34,679 bases of DNA, taken from contig JAABRS010000007.1 in assembly GCA_011390775.1 (NCBI GenBank), positions 1 to 34,679 of the forward strand, given 5' to 3'. Positions 1 through 8,854 of the stretch are shown here, in pieces (position 1 is the first letter of the stretch; every line of letters starts with the position of its first letter). Below the pieces are notes generated by a model, which was given only the letters and a program-made list of their open reading frames with translations, had not been told where the DNA came from and did no database searches. The position numbers and the translations under genes are program-made. Source of the stretch: Clostridia bacterium (GTDB lineage Bacteria > Bacillota > Clostridia > Tissierellales > Dethiosulfatibacteraceae).

Positions 1-1
1 G

Positions 2-1825
2 ATAACTCCAGCTCATGATCCTAATGATTTTGCTATAGGCAAAAGACATGATTTAGAAGAAATATCATGTATGAATGAAAAGGGAATGATGAATTCTTAT
101 GCTGGCAAATATGAAGGAATGGACAGATATGAATGTAGAAAAGCCTTTGTAGAGGACCTTAAAGAAGCTGATTTAATTGTTAAAATAGAAGAAACAGAGC
201 ATTCAGTTGGAGCTTGTTATAGATGTAATACTGTTATAGAACCTAGGATTTCAGAGCAGTGGTTTGTAAAAATGAAGCCTTTAGCTGGTCCGGCTATTGA
301 AGCAGTTAAAGAAGGTAGAACAGAGTTTGTTCCAGAAAGATTTGACAAAATATATTTTCACTGGCTTGAGAATATAAGAGATTGGTGTATTTCTAGACAG
401 TTATGGTGGGGACATAGAATTCCTGCATACTACTGCCAGGACTGCGGAGAAACAATAGTTTCTAAAAAACCACCGGAAAAATGTACAAAATGCGAAAGTG
501 AAAACTTAAAGCAAGATGAAGATGTTTTAGATACCTGGTTTAGTTCCGCATTATGGCCTTTCTCAACTTTAGGATGGCCTGAAGAAACAGAAGATTTAAA
601 ATATTTTTATCCTACAAATGTCCTTGTAACAGGATACGATATTATTTTCTTCTGGGTTATTAGGATGATGTTTTCAGGATTAGAACATATGAATGAAGTA
701 CCTTTTAAACATGTTTTAATACACGGTTTAGTAAGAGATGCAGATGGAAATAAAATGAGCAAATCCAAAGGAAATGGAGTAAATCCATTAGAAGTAATAG
801 ATGAATTTGGAGCCGATGCTCTGAGATTTATGCTTGTAACGGGACTAACTCCAGGAAATGACACTAGATATCAAATTGAAAAACTTGAAGCAAGTAGAAA
901 TTTTGCAAATAAGTTGTGGAATGCATCAAGGTTTGTATTGATGAATTTAGATGGAGCAAATGAAATACCAAACTTAAATATTAAAAATTTAAAAAATGAA
1001 GATAAATGGATTTTGTCTAGAATAAGCAATGTGACAGAAGAGGTAAATAAAAATCTTGAAAACTTCGATTTAGGACTGGCGCTCCATAAAACCTATGAGT
1101 TCATATGGAACGAATACTGCGACTGGTATATAGAATTAGTTAAGCCTAGACTATATGGAGAAGACGAGGAAGATAAAAAAACAGCTCTTTATATTTTAGT
1201 AAATGTAATGAAAGATATGCTTAAACTTCTTCACCCATTTATGCCTTTTATAACTGAAGAAATATGGCAGAATTTACCTCAAAATGAAGGACCTTTGATT
1301 GTAAGTCAATGGCCGGAAGTAAGTATAGAAAACAAATATGGAGATTCTGTTGAAGAAATTAAATTTGCCATGGAAATAATTAAAAGTATAAGAAATGTTA
1401 AGGCAGAAATGGATGTGAAACCTTCAAAAAAAATTAAAGGATATTTTATTCCTAAAAATGAAAAATATAAAGAATATCTTGAAAATACAGAAAGACATCT
1501 AGTTAATTTAATAAACTTAGAAGAGATGACTATATTAACTAATAAGGATATAATCAATGAAGATACAGCTTCTGCTGTAATAGACGGCTTAGAAATATAT
1601 CTTCCGTTATCAAACTTAATTGATTTTGAAAAGGAAAAACAAAGATTGTCAAAAGAAAAAGAAAAACTGGAATCTGAAATTAAAAGAGCCGAAGGAAAAC
1701 TTAAAAATAAAAGTTTCATAGAAAAGGCTCCTGAAAAAATTGTGAATGAAGAAAAAGAGAAGCTAAATAAGTACAAAGATATGTATAATAAATTATTAAA
1801 TAGGATAAAACAAATTAATAGTTGA
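2..1825 (+). CDS. valS: Valine--tRNA ligase, C-terminal part (5' truncated by window edge)
   Basis: Frame is open from base 2 (ITPAHDPNDFAIGKRHDLEEISC...) into the listed ORF; KMSKS motif (KMSKSKGNGVNP), class I aaRS catalytic core, C-terminal coiled-coil (FEKEKQRLSKEKEKLESEIKRAEGKLKN). Confidence 0.97.
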   Translation: MTPAHDPNDFAIGKRHDLEEISCMNEKGMMNSYAGKYEGMDRYECRKAFVEDLKEADLIVKIEETEHSVGACYRCNTVIEPRISEQWFVKMKPLAGPAIEAVKEGRTEFVPERFDKIYFHWLENIRDWCISRQLWWGHRIPAYYCQDCGETIVSKKPPEKCTKCESENLKQDEDVLDTWFSSALWPFSTLGWPEETEDLKYFYPTNVLVTGYDIIFFWVIRMMFSGLEHMNEVPFKHVLIHGLVRDADGNKMSKSKGNGVNPLEVIDEFGADALRFMLVTGLTPGNDTRYQIEKLEASRNFANKLWNASRFVLMNLDGANEIPNLNIKNLKNEDKWILSRISNVTEEVNKNLENFDLGLALHKTYEFIWNEYCDWYIELVKPRLYGEDEEDKKTALYILVNVMKDMLKLLHPFMPFITEEIWQNLPQNEGPLIVSQWPEVSIENKYGDSVEEIKFAMEIIKSIRNVKAEMDVKPSKKIKGYFIPKNEKYKEYLENTERHLVNLINLEEMTILTNKDIINEDTASAVIDGLEIYLPLSNLIDFEKEKQRLSKEKEKLESEIKRAEGKLKNKSFIEKAPEKIVNEEKEKLNKYKDMYNKLLNRIKQINS

Positions 1826-1874
1826 TTTTTTATCCAAAGTGTAATAAACTTTTTATTGTTGTAATTAAATATTT

Positions 1875-1942
1875 CTCGTATAAATTTGGCGATAAGGGTC
1901 AAATGTTTCTACAAACTACCGTAAATAGTTACAGGCTACGAG
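1875..1942 (+). ncRNA. Purine riboswitch aptamer (guanine-class fold with atypical J3/1)
   Basis: P1 CTCGTA/TACGAG (1875-1880/1937-1942); J1/2 UAA; P2 7 bp ATTTGGC/GTCAAAT; L2 GAUAAGG; J2/3 GUUUCUAC; P3 AACTA/TAGTT; L3 CCGUAAA; located upstream of xpt. Confidence 0.93.
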
Positions 1943-1986
1943 TTCTGAACAAAAATTAATTTTTGTGTTAATTTTGTTGTGAACTC
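1940..1986 (+). promoter_or_regulatory. Putative riboswitch antiterminator stem
   Basis: GAGTTC (1940-1945, sharing GAG with the P1 3' strand) is complementary to GAACTC (1981-1986); inner AACAAAAATTAA / TTAATTTTGTT extends the stem. Confidence 0.75.
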
Positions 1987-2012
1987 TGCTTTTAGCAGAG
2001 TTTTACTTTTTT
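1982..2012 (+). terminator. Rho-independent terminator of the riboswitch expression platform
   Basis: AACTCTGC-TTTTA-GCAGAGTT perfect 8-bp stem followed by TTACTTTTTT, just before the xpt start codon. Confidence 0.9.
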
Positions 2013-2026
2013 ATGAAGGAGAATGT

Positions 2027-2593
2027 ATGGAATTATTAAAACAAAAGATTTTAAAAGAAGGCAAAGCATTAGGAAATAATATTGTTAAAGTTGATTCTTT
2101 TCTCAATCATCAGATAGATGTTAATCTCTTACAGAGCATAGGAAAAGAATTTCACAAAAGATTTGAAGATGATAATATAACAAAGATTTTAACAATAGAA
2201 GCTTCGGGAATAGCTATAGCAACGGTAACTGCTTTGTATTTTAATGTTCCAGTGGTTTTTGCTAAAAAAACTGAATCATTGAATTTAGATGAAGATGTAT
2301 ATACTCACAAGGTATTTTCATATACTAAAGACAGATATTACGACATTAAAGTTTCAAAAAAATATCTTGATGAAAAGGACAATGTTTTAATAATTGATGA
2401 TTTTTTAGCAAAAGGACAAGCAGCATTAGGACTTTATAATATTGTAAAACAGAGCAAGGCAAAGGTAAAAGGTATCGGTATAGTTGTAGAAAAAGGATTC
2501 CAAGATGGTAGAGAATTACTACTTGAAAAAGGAATCAAATTAGAATCACTAGCAATAGTAAAAAAAATCCAAGAGGGAAAAATTATTTTCTAA
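2027..2593 (+). CDS. xpt: Xanthine phosphoribosyltransferase
   Basis: MELLKQKILKEGKALGNNIVKVDSFLNHQIDVNLL...; PRPP motif NVLIIDDFLAKGQA; ATG at 2027 preceded by GAAGGAG. The listed ORF start at 1979 overlaps the terminator and is too early. Confidence 0.93.
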   Translation: MELLKQKILKEGKALGNNIVKVDSFLNHQIDVNLLQSIGKEFHKRFEDDNITKILTIEASGIAIATVTALYFNVPVVFAKKTESLNLDEDVYTHKVFSYTKDRYYDIKVSKKYLDEKDNVLIIDDFLAKGQAALGLYNIVKQSKAKVKGIGIVVEKGFQDGRELLLEKGIKLESLAIVKKIQEGKIIF

Positions 2594-2608
2594 AATTAGG
2601 AGGAAAAA

Positions 2609-3694
2609 ATGAAAAAACTTTTATTAGTACTTTTATCATTAATTTTAATATTATCACTTGCAGCTTGTGGAAATGACCAAGGGGAAGAGCCATCAGCAGA
2701 GGAAGAATTAACTGTAGGATTCATATATGTTGGACCTATAGGTGATGGTGGATGGACATATGCCCACAATGAAGGAAGATTATATCTTGAAGAGAACATG
2801 AATGTAAAAACTATTTATAAAGAATCAGTTCCAGAAACTCAAGAAGTAGAACAAGAAATAAGAAATATGATTGATCAGGGAGCTGAAGCAATTTTTGCTA
2901 CAAGTTTTGGTTATATGGATTATATAGAAAAAGTATCAAAAGATTATCCTGAGGTTGCTTTTTTTCACTGTTCAGGGTATAAAACTACAGAGAATTTAGC
3001 TACATATTTTGGTAGAATATATGAACCTAGATATTTAAGTGGTATTGTAGCAGGTTTAAAAACAGAAACAAATCAAATTGGATACGTAGCAGCTTACCCA
3101 ATACCTGAAGTTATAAGAGGTATAAATGCATTTACATTAGGGGCTCAATCTGTAAATCCTGATGTTACTGTTAGTGTAAAATGGACTTCAACTTGGTACG
3201 ATCCAGCAATAGAAAAAGAAGCAGCAGTAGCCTTAATAGATGAAGGTGCAGACGTAATAGCACAGCATCAAGATACTACAGGACCACAGCAGGCAGCTGA
3301 AGAAAGAGGAGTTTATTCTATAGGGTATAATACAGATATGGCTGAAATGGCACCGGAAGCATACATGACAGCTCCAATATGGAACTGGGGACCATACTAT
3401 GTTGAGCAGGTTCAAAATGTTATTGATGGATCATTCGAATCCCATCAATACTGGGGTGGAATAGAAGATAATATAGTTGAGTTGGCGCCATTAACTGATT
3501 TGGCACCAGATGAAGCTCAGGAAAAAATAGATGAATCTAAAACAGAAATCCTAAATGATGAACTATTAGTATTTGAAGGACCTATTTACGATCAAGAAGG
3601 AAACTTAAAAGTTGAAGAAGGACAGAATTTATCAGTTGAAGAAATGCTGAATATGATGTGGTTTGTTGAAGGTGTAGAAGGAAATATAGAATAG
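2609..3694 (+). CDS. BMP-family ABC transporter substrate-binding lipoprotein (nucleoside/purine uptake type)
   Basis: Lipoprotein signal MKKLLLVLLSLILILSLAACGN; BMP/Med-type features (GFIYVGPIGDGGWTYAHNEG...); downstream ABC genes. Confidence 0.9.
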   Translation: MKKLLLVLLSLILILSLAACGNDQGEEPSAEEELTVGFIYVGPIGDGGWTYAHNEGRLYLEENMNVKTIYKESVPETQEVEQEIRNMIDQGAEAIFATSFGYMDYIEKVSKDYPEVAFFHCSGYKTTENLATYFGRIYEPRYLSGIVAGLKTETNQIGYVAAYPIPEVIRGINAFTLGAQSVNPDVTVSVKWTSTWYDPAIEKEAAVALIDEGADVIAQHQDTTGPQQAAEERGVYSIGYNTDMAEMAPEAYMTAPIWNWGPYYVEQVQNVIDGSFESHQYWGGIEDNIVELAPLTDLAPDEAQEKIDESKTEILNDELLVFEGPIYDQEGNLKVEEGQNLSVEEMLNMMWFVEGVEGNIE

Positions 3695-3703
3695 AGGATA
3701 GCT

Positions 3704-5227
3704 ATGGATCAAAATATTTATGTAAAAATGGAAAGCATAAGTAAAAATTTCGGCACTGTTAAAGCAAATGATAATATTAATTTAACAGTAAAAAAAGGTG
3801 AGATCCATGCTCTTTTAGGAGAAAATGGTGCAGGGAAAAGCACCCTTATGAACATGCTATCAGGTTTTTATAAGCCTGATAGCGGTTCTATATATATACA
3901 TGGAGAGCCTGTTAAATTTGATTCTCCAAAGGATTCAATAAAAAAAGGTATTGGTATGATACATCAACATTATAAATTAGTGGAAGCTATGACTGCTGTA
4001 CAAAACATTACATTAGGACAAAAAGGCAGCTTTTTTTTAAGTGAAAAGAAAAGCAAGAATAAAATAAAAAAAGTAGCAGAAAGTTATGGTTTAAAAATAA
4101 ACTATGATAAAAAAGTATATGAAATGTCAATTGGTGAAAAACAAGCTACAGAAATAATTAAGGTTTTATATCAAGGAGCAGATATTTTAATAATGGACGA
4201 ACCAACCGCAGTACTAACTCCCCAAGAAACAAAAAAACTTTTTGAAATATTAAAAAATATGGCTAGAGAAGGTTGTTCAATTATTATCATAACTCATAAA
4301 CTACACGAAGTAATGGAAATATCTCATAAAGTAACTGTTTTAAGAAAAGGTCAAACTATCAAAACACTAGAAACTGAAAAAACTAATTCTAAAGAATTGA
4401 CAGATTTAATGGTAGGTAGAGCAGTAGATTTATCTATAGACAGACCTGAGGTTGAAATAGGTGAAGAAATCCTAAAAATTGAAAATTTAACTGCCGAAGA
4501 TGTAGATAAGGTAGAAGTTTTGAAAAATGTTTCTTTTAATCTTCGAAAAGGAGAAATATTAGGAGTAGCTGGAGTAGCTGGTAGCGGCCAAAAAGAATTA
4601 TGCGAAGCTATTGCAGGACTTTATAAAATAAAAAAAGGGAAAATCTTATATGAAAATGAAGATATTGTTGGACTATCACCTAGAGATATAATTCATAAAG
4701 GTATTAGTATGAGCTTTATTCCGGAAGATAGATTAGGTATGGGACTTGTGGCTTCAATGGATATGGTAGATAATTACTTACTTAAAGAGCAGCACAAACA
4801 AAAAGGAATTTTTATTAAAAGAAAACCTGTTAAAGAAAAGTGTAATAATATGATAAGTAAACTTGAAATACAAACACCGGGAACATCACATCCTGTAAAA
4901 CAACTATCCGGTGGAAATATTCAGAAGGTTTTAATAGGTAGAGAGATAGATACAAATCCTCATGTTTTAATAACAGCATATGCAGTTAGAGGACTAGATA
5001 TAGCATCATCTCACACTATATATGATCTACTTAACGAACAGAAGAAAAAAGACGTAGGTATTTTGTTTATTGGTGAGGATTTAGATGTGCTTTTAAAGCT
5101 TTGTGACCGAATAATGGTGCTTTCAAGTGGCAGAGTAACTGGAATAGTATCAGCTAAAGAAACAACAAAAGAAAAAATTGGCTTATTAATGTCCGACGAA
5201 ATTAATACAGAGGTGTTGGCAGTATGA
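3704..5227 (+). CDS. ABC transporter ATP-binding protein, tandem NBDs (nucleoside/BMP type)
   Basis: Walker A GENGAGKST, Walker B ILIMDEPTAVLTPQE; second NBD degenerate (GVAGSGQKE, LITAYAVRGLDIASS). Confidence 0.93.
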   Translation: MDQNIYVKMESISKNFGTVKANDNINLTVKKGEIHALLGENGAGKSTLMNMLSGFYKPDSGSIYIHGEPVKFDSPKDSIKKGIGMIHQHYKLVEAMTAVQNITLGQKGSFFLSEKKSKNKIKKVAESYGLKINYDKKVYEMSIGEKQATEIIKVLYQGADILIMDEPTAVLTPQETKKLFEILKNMAREGCSIIIITHKLHEVMEISHKVTVLRKGQTIKTLETEKTNSKELTDLMVGRAVDLSIDRPEVEIGEEILKIENLTAEDVDKVEVLKNVSFNLRKGEILGVAGVAGSGQKELCEAIAGLYKIKKGKILYENEDIVGLSPRDIIHKGISMSFIPEDRLGMGLVASMDMVDNYLLKEQHKQKGIFIKRKPVKEKCNNMISKLEIQTPGTSHPVKQLSGGNIQKVLIGREIDTNPHVLITAYAVRGLDIASSHTIYDLLNEQKKKDVGILFIGEDLDVLLKLCDRIMVLSSGRVTGIVSAKETTKEKIGLLMSDEINTEVLAV

Positions 5228-6300
5228 GAATGATAAAAAGAGAAAGAATCTCCAAAAAAGATGCATTTAGAATAAGATCTACTGCTATAATAGGTTCACT
5301 AATTCTCTCTGGATTGTTTATATTTTTCTTAGGGCATAATCCATTGGATGTATACTTATCAATGGCAAAAGGAGCTTTTGGTTCTATATATAGAATAAAA
5401 GATACTATCAATATAATAATCCCTTTAATCATGACCTCTCTGGGAATAATGATAGCATTTAAAATGAAGTTTTGGAATATTGGCGGAGAAGGTCAAATTT
5501 TAATGGGGGCTTTATTTGCAAGCTATTTCGCATTAAACTTTTCAACTCTTCCAAAACCAATACTATTGTTTGTTATGTTTATTGCTGGATTTATAGGGGG
5601 AGGTTTTTGGGCTTTTATACCGGCATTTCTAAAGGTTAAATTTCAAACTAATGAAACTATAACAACATTAATGATGAACTATATAGCATTAAATTTAATT
5701 ACTTATTTACAATATGGACCTTGGAGGGATCCTCAATCTTTAGGATTCCCTAAAATAGCTAATTTTGCAGATAGTGCAACTCTACCTAGATTATTTGGAA
5801 TACATATAGGTTGGATAATAACTATAATTGCAGTTGTTGTTATTACTATATTCTTAAATAAATCAAAATTTGGATATGAAATCAAAGTAGTAGGAGAAAG
5901 TCAAGATACTGCAAACTATTCAGGAATTAGAGTCAATCGCGTTATTATTAGAGGATTAATAATCAGCGGTGGAATATGCGGAATTGTTGGAATGATGGAA
6001 GTTTCTGGAGTTAACGGTACACTTACAAATCATGTATCAGCAGGATACGGTTATACTGCTATAATTACTACATGGCTATCCGGATTAAAACCAGCTTTTA
6101 TAATTCCTGTATCTACTTTATTTGCAGGTCTAATAAAAGGAGGAGGATTTATACAGACTGCTTATCAAATCCCTCAATCTGCAGCTGATATAATACAAAG
6201 CATGATATTATTTTTTGTTATAGGAAGTGAGTTTTTTATTCAATATAAAATAGTTCCGGATAGAAGAAATGCTAAAGGAGGAGAAGTAAATGTTAGTTAA
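5224..6300 (+). CDS. ABC transporter permease (nucleoside/BMP type)
   Basis: Hydrophobic, FKMKFWNIGGEGQILMGALFASY motif typical of BPD_transp_2 permeases; overlaps the ATPase gene. Confidence 0.93.
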   Translation: MRMIKRERISKKDAFRIRSTAIIGSLILSGLFIFFLGHNPLDVYLSMAKGAFGSIYRIKDTINIIIPLIMTSLGIMIAFKMKFWNIGGEGQILMGALFASYFALNFSTLPKPILLFVMFIAGFIGGGFWAFIPAFLKVKFQTNETITTLMMNYIALNLITYLQYGPWRDPQSLGFPKIANFADSATLPRLFGIHIGWIITIIAVVVITIFLNKSKFGYEIKVVGESQDTANYSGIRVNRVIIRGLIISGGICGIVGMMEVSGVNGTLTNHVSAGYGYTAIITTWLSGLKPAFIIPVSTLFAGLIKGGGFIQTAYQIPQSAADIIQSMILFFVIGSEFFIQYKIVPDRRNAKGGEVNVS

Positions 6301-7213
6301 TATACTAAAGGCATCATTAGTTGCGGGGACTCCTTTACTATTAGCAACCTTAGGGGAACTTATAACAGAAAAAGCTGGAAATTTAAATTTAGGTGTTGAA
6401 GGTATGATGCTAGTAGGAGCTATATCAGGATTTGCTTTAGGATTTTATTTTCAAAATCCATATATGGCTTTAATAGGAGCTTCTCTATCGGGAAGTTTCG
6501 CTGCATTAATTTACGGGTTTTTAACTATAACACTAAGATCAAATCAAGTTGTCTCCGGGTTGTCCTTGACAATATTTGGTACCGGGCTTTCAAGTTTTTT
6601 AGGGACTAATTTCGTAGGGAAGAAAATGCCTGTTGAAGTAATTAACTTTTTTAAACCTATAGAAATTCCTTTAATTTCTAAAATTCCAATCATTGGAGAA
6701 GTTCTTTTTAATCAAGATATATACGTATACTTTAGTTATATACTAGCAGTATTTTTGGGAATCTATCTGTTTAAAACTAGAAAAGGATTAAATCTAACAG
6801 CTATTGGAGAAAATCCTTCAGCTGCAGATGCAGCAGGGATAAAGATAGATTTGTATAAATACATACATATTCTTATTGGAGGAGCATTATGCGGTCTGGG
6901 TGGTGCTTATCTTTCAGTAGTACAGGTACCAACTTGGCAGGAAAACATAACTGCTGGTAGAGGATGGATTGCTATTGCCTTAGTTATTTTTTCGAAATGG
7001 AATCCATTTAAGTCTATCTATGGTGCATATTTGTTTGGAGGATTAAGTATTATTGGTTTTAGAATTCAGTATTTAAATATATCTCAAAATCTACTTAATA
7101 TGCTGCCTTATATAGTTACAATAGTTGTATTAGTATTTAGTTCACTAAATAAATCAAAAGAAGGAAGTCCTCCTAAATCATTGAGTCTTCCTTATTTTAG
7201 AGAAGAAAGATAA
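6290..7213 (+). CDS. ABC transporter permease (nucleoside/BMP type)
   Basis: ITEKAGNLNLGVEGMMLVGAISGF motif; overlaps the upstream permease. Confidence 0.93.
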   Translation: MLVNILKASLVAGTPLLLATLGELITEKAGNLNLGVEGMMLVGAISGFALGFYFQNPYMALIGASLSGSFAALIYGFLTITLRSNQVVSGLSLTIFGTGLSSFLGTNFVGKKMPVEVINFFKPIEIPLISKIPIIGEVLFNQDIYVYFSYILAVFLGIYLFKTRKGLNLTAIGENPSAADAAGIKIDLYKYIHILIGGALCGLGGAYLSVVQVPTWQENITAGRGWIAIALVIFSKWNPFKSIYGAYLFGGLSIIGFRIQYLNISQNLLNMLPYIVTIVVLVFSSLNKSKEGSPPKSLSLPYFREER

Positions 7214-7219
7214 AACATA

Positions 7220-8500
7220 TTATGAGTTTCTTCTTGATTCAATAAATTTAATAAATAGATAAGTAATATAAACTTTAGGCATGAAATTAATAAGGTGTTT
7301 GCTGCTTAAAGTTTCTTTTTCGTTTAAGTTCATTAGATATACAACTAGATTTTGTTTGTTTATATTTGTCCAATCAAAAGATTTATATTTTCCTTTTATT
7401 AAATCTACTGTGGTTGTATTTTTTAATATACTTTTACATTCAGAGTAAGTATCTATAACTCTTTCGTAAAGTTCATCTACAGTATAAGATTCAATAGGTT
7501 CTACTCCAAAGAGTTCTGCAGCTATCTCCAAGCAGGATGGCAGTATATTTTTCATAGTTAGTGAATTATCAGAGTATTCGTGTATTCTTTTAATTAATGA
7601 ATATCTTGCACTTTTTGTATTTCCTTCAGCATCCGATTCAATAATATCAAAAATTTCTAAAAGTTCTCTGTTGTTTAAAGGATAAATATATTTTGAATCA
7701 GAATAATCTTGAGATTTTTTTGAAATATAAAACTTTTGCCCAGAGTATTCCCCGAAAGCTTTCATAGTATCAAGGTAACCCATTTTTATTCCTCTTTTTA
7801 TTTTATCTAAATCAAATTCAAGAACACCGCATATATCATAGGAGTTCTTAATTCTGTACAGATTATCTATATTTAATCCTTCAGAACTATAGTTTCTATT
7901 CACTCCCATACCGGAAATATCTACAATTATAATATCCTTGCAACCATTATCTGCCAATAGAGGAGCAGGTGAATTATTGTAAACAGCGCCATCAATATAT
8001 TTTTTTCCGTTTATTTCCGGTGTTTTAAATAGAGGGAAAGCTGAAGAAGCCATAATATAATCGATTAATTCCCCTTCGGGGATATCTTTTTTCATTACCA
8101 TAAAAGGTTTCATGTCGCTTAAAGAAAAAGTTACTAGTCCATAGTCGATTTTTGATTCTCTAATTTTTCTCTCATCTATGGTTTTTTTCATCATTAATTT
8201 TAATGAAGTTGTGTCTATTCCCATTTCTTTTACAGCACTTAAAAAAAGAGTGACAGGATTATCATCGGGAGAATTTAAATAATCTTTAATATCCGCATTA
8301 GTCCATTTTTCATAAGCTAAGTCGTAATCTCCTTGAACAAATAGAGCCCCATTTATAGCTCCAATAGATGTTCCTGCAACAGCTTTTATCTTAATACCTA
8401 ATTCATTAAAAGCTTTCCATGCACCAATTTCATAACATCCTTTGGTACCACCGCCGGTAAATACAATTCCGAATTCCTTAGTTTTATCGATTATTTTCAT
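7220..8500 (-). CDS. Patatin-like phospholipase family protein
   Basis: GIVFTGGGTKGCYEIGAW oxyanion-hole motif, GTSIG nucleophile elbow, DGAVYNNSP catalytic Asp motif. Confidence 0.92.
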   Translation of the reverse strand: MKIIDKTKEFGIVFTGGGTKGCYEIGAWKAFNELGIKIKAVAGTSIGAINGALFVQGDYDLAYEKWTNADIKDYLNSPDDNPVTLFLSAVKEMGIDTTSLKLMMKKTIDERKIRESKIDYGLVTFSLSDMKPFMVMKKDIPEGELIDYIMASSAFPLFKTPEINGKKYIDGAVYNNSPAPLLADNGCKDIIIVDISGMGVNRNYSSEGLNIDNLYRIKNSYDICGVLEFDLDKIKRGIKMGYLDTMKAFGEYSGQKFYISKKSQDYSDSKYIYPLNNRELLEIFDIIESDAEGNTKSARYSLIKRIHEYSDNSLTMKNILPSCLEIAAELFGVEPIESYTVDELYERVIDTYSECKSILKNTTTVDLIKGKYKSFDWTNINKQNLVVYLMNLNEKETLSSKHLINFMPKVYITYLFIKFIESRRNS

Positions 8501-8621
8501 TATTTTGACCTCGCTTTTCTAGATATACTTTATAATATCAAAAATAAAAACCTAAAACAACTGTATAAATTGATATAATTATATATATGATGTAAAATAA
8601 AACATAAAAGGAGATAATTAC

Positions 8622-8849
8622 ATGGATACTTTTAGAATAAAATTAAACAATCAATATGAAAGCGATATATTCACAGAAGTACTTGAAGACTATGATATTC
8701 CTTATGCATTGATAAAAAATCACAGTGTTGTTTATGATGGCATTTTTGAAAATCAATTTGGTTGGGGATATTTAGAAATAGAAAACAAATATAAAGAACA
8801 AGTAGAAAAACTATACAATGAATTTACAAAAGGAAAACCACAGGAGTGA
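8622..8849 (+). CDS. Small uncharacterised protein (75 aa)
   Basis: AAGGAG RBS upstream of ATG; plausible compact domain; family not recognised with confidence. Confidence 0.65.
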   Translation: MDTFRIKLNNQYESDIFTEVLEDYDIPYALIKNHSVVYDGIFENQFGWGYLEIENKYKEQVEKLYNEFTKGKPQE

Positions 8850-8854
8850 TGAAT

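Noticed and set aside
607-864. Antisense ORF inside valS, and the other minus-strand ORFs opposite strong genes (1306-1902, 2596-2799, 3233-3415, 5202-5432, 8753-8968, 13924-14118, 15871-16098, 17121-17309, 19521-19727, 20207-20392, 22513-22947, 23628-24008, 30476-30670, 31606-31809, 32426-33112, 34292-34543)
   Set aside because: They mirror confidently identified genes, have low-complexity or frame-shadow composition and show no recognisable domains; typical shadow ORFs of AT-rich genomes
1835-1857. Weak hairpin AAAGT-GTAATAA-ACTTT with T-run after valS
   Set aside because: Stem of only 5 A/T-rich bp; it may also overlap the riboswitch promoter region. Not supported enough to list
7201-7235. 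AGAAGAAA ... TTTCTTCT inverted repeat between the permease and the patatin gene
   Set aside because: Low-complexity, large loop, lies within both coding ends; no U-tract
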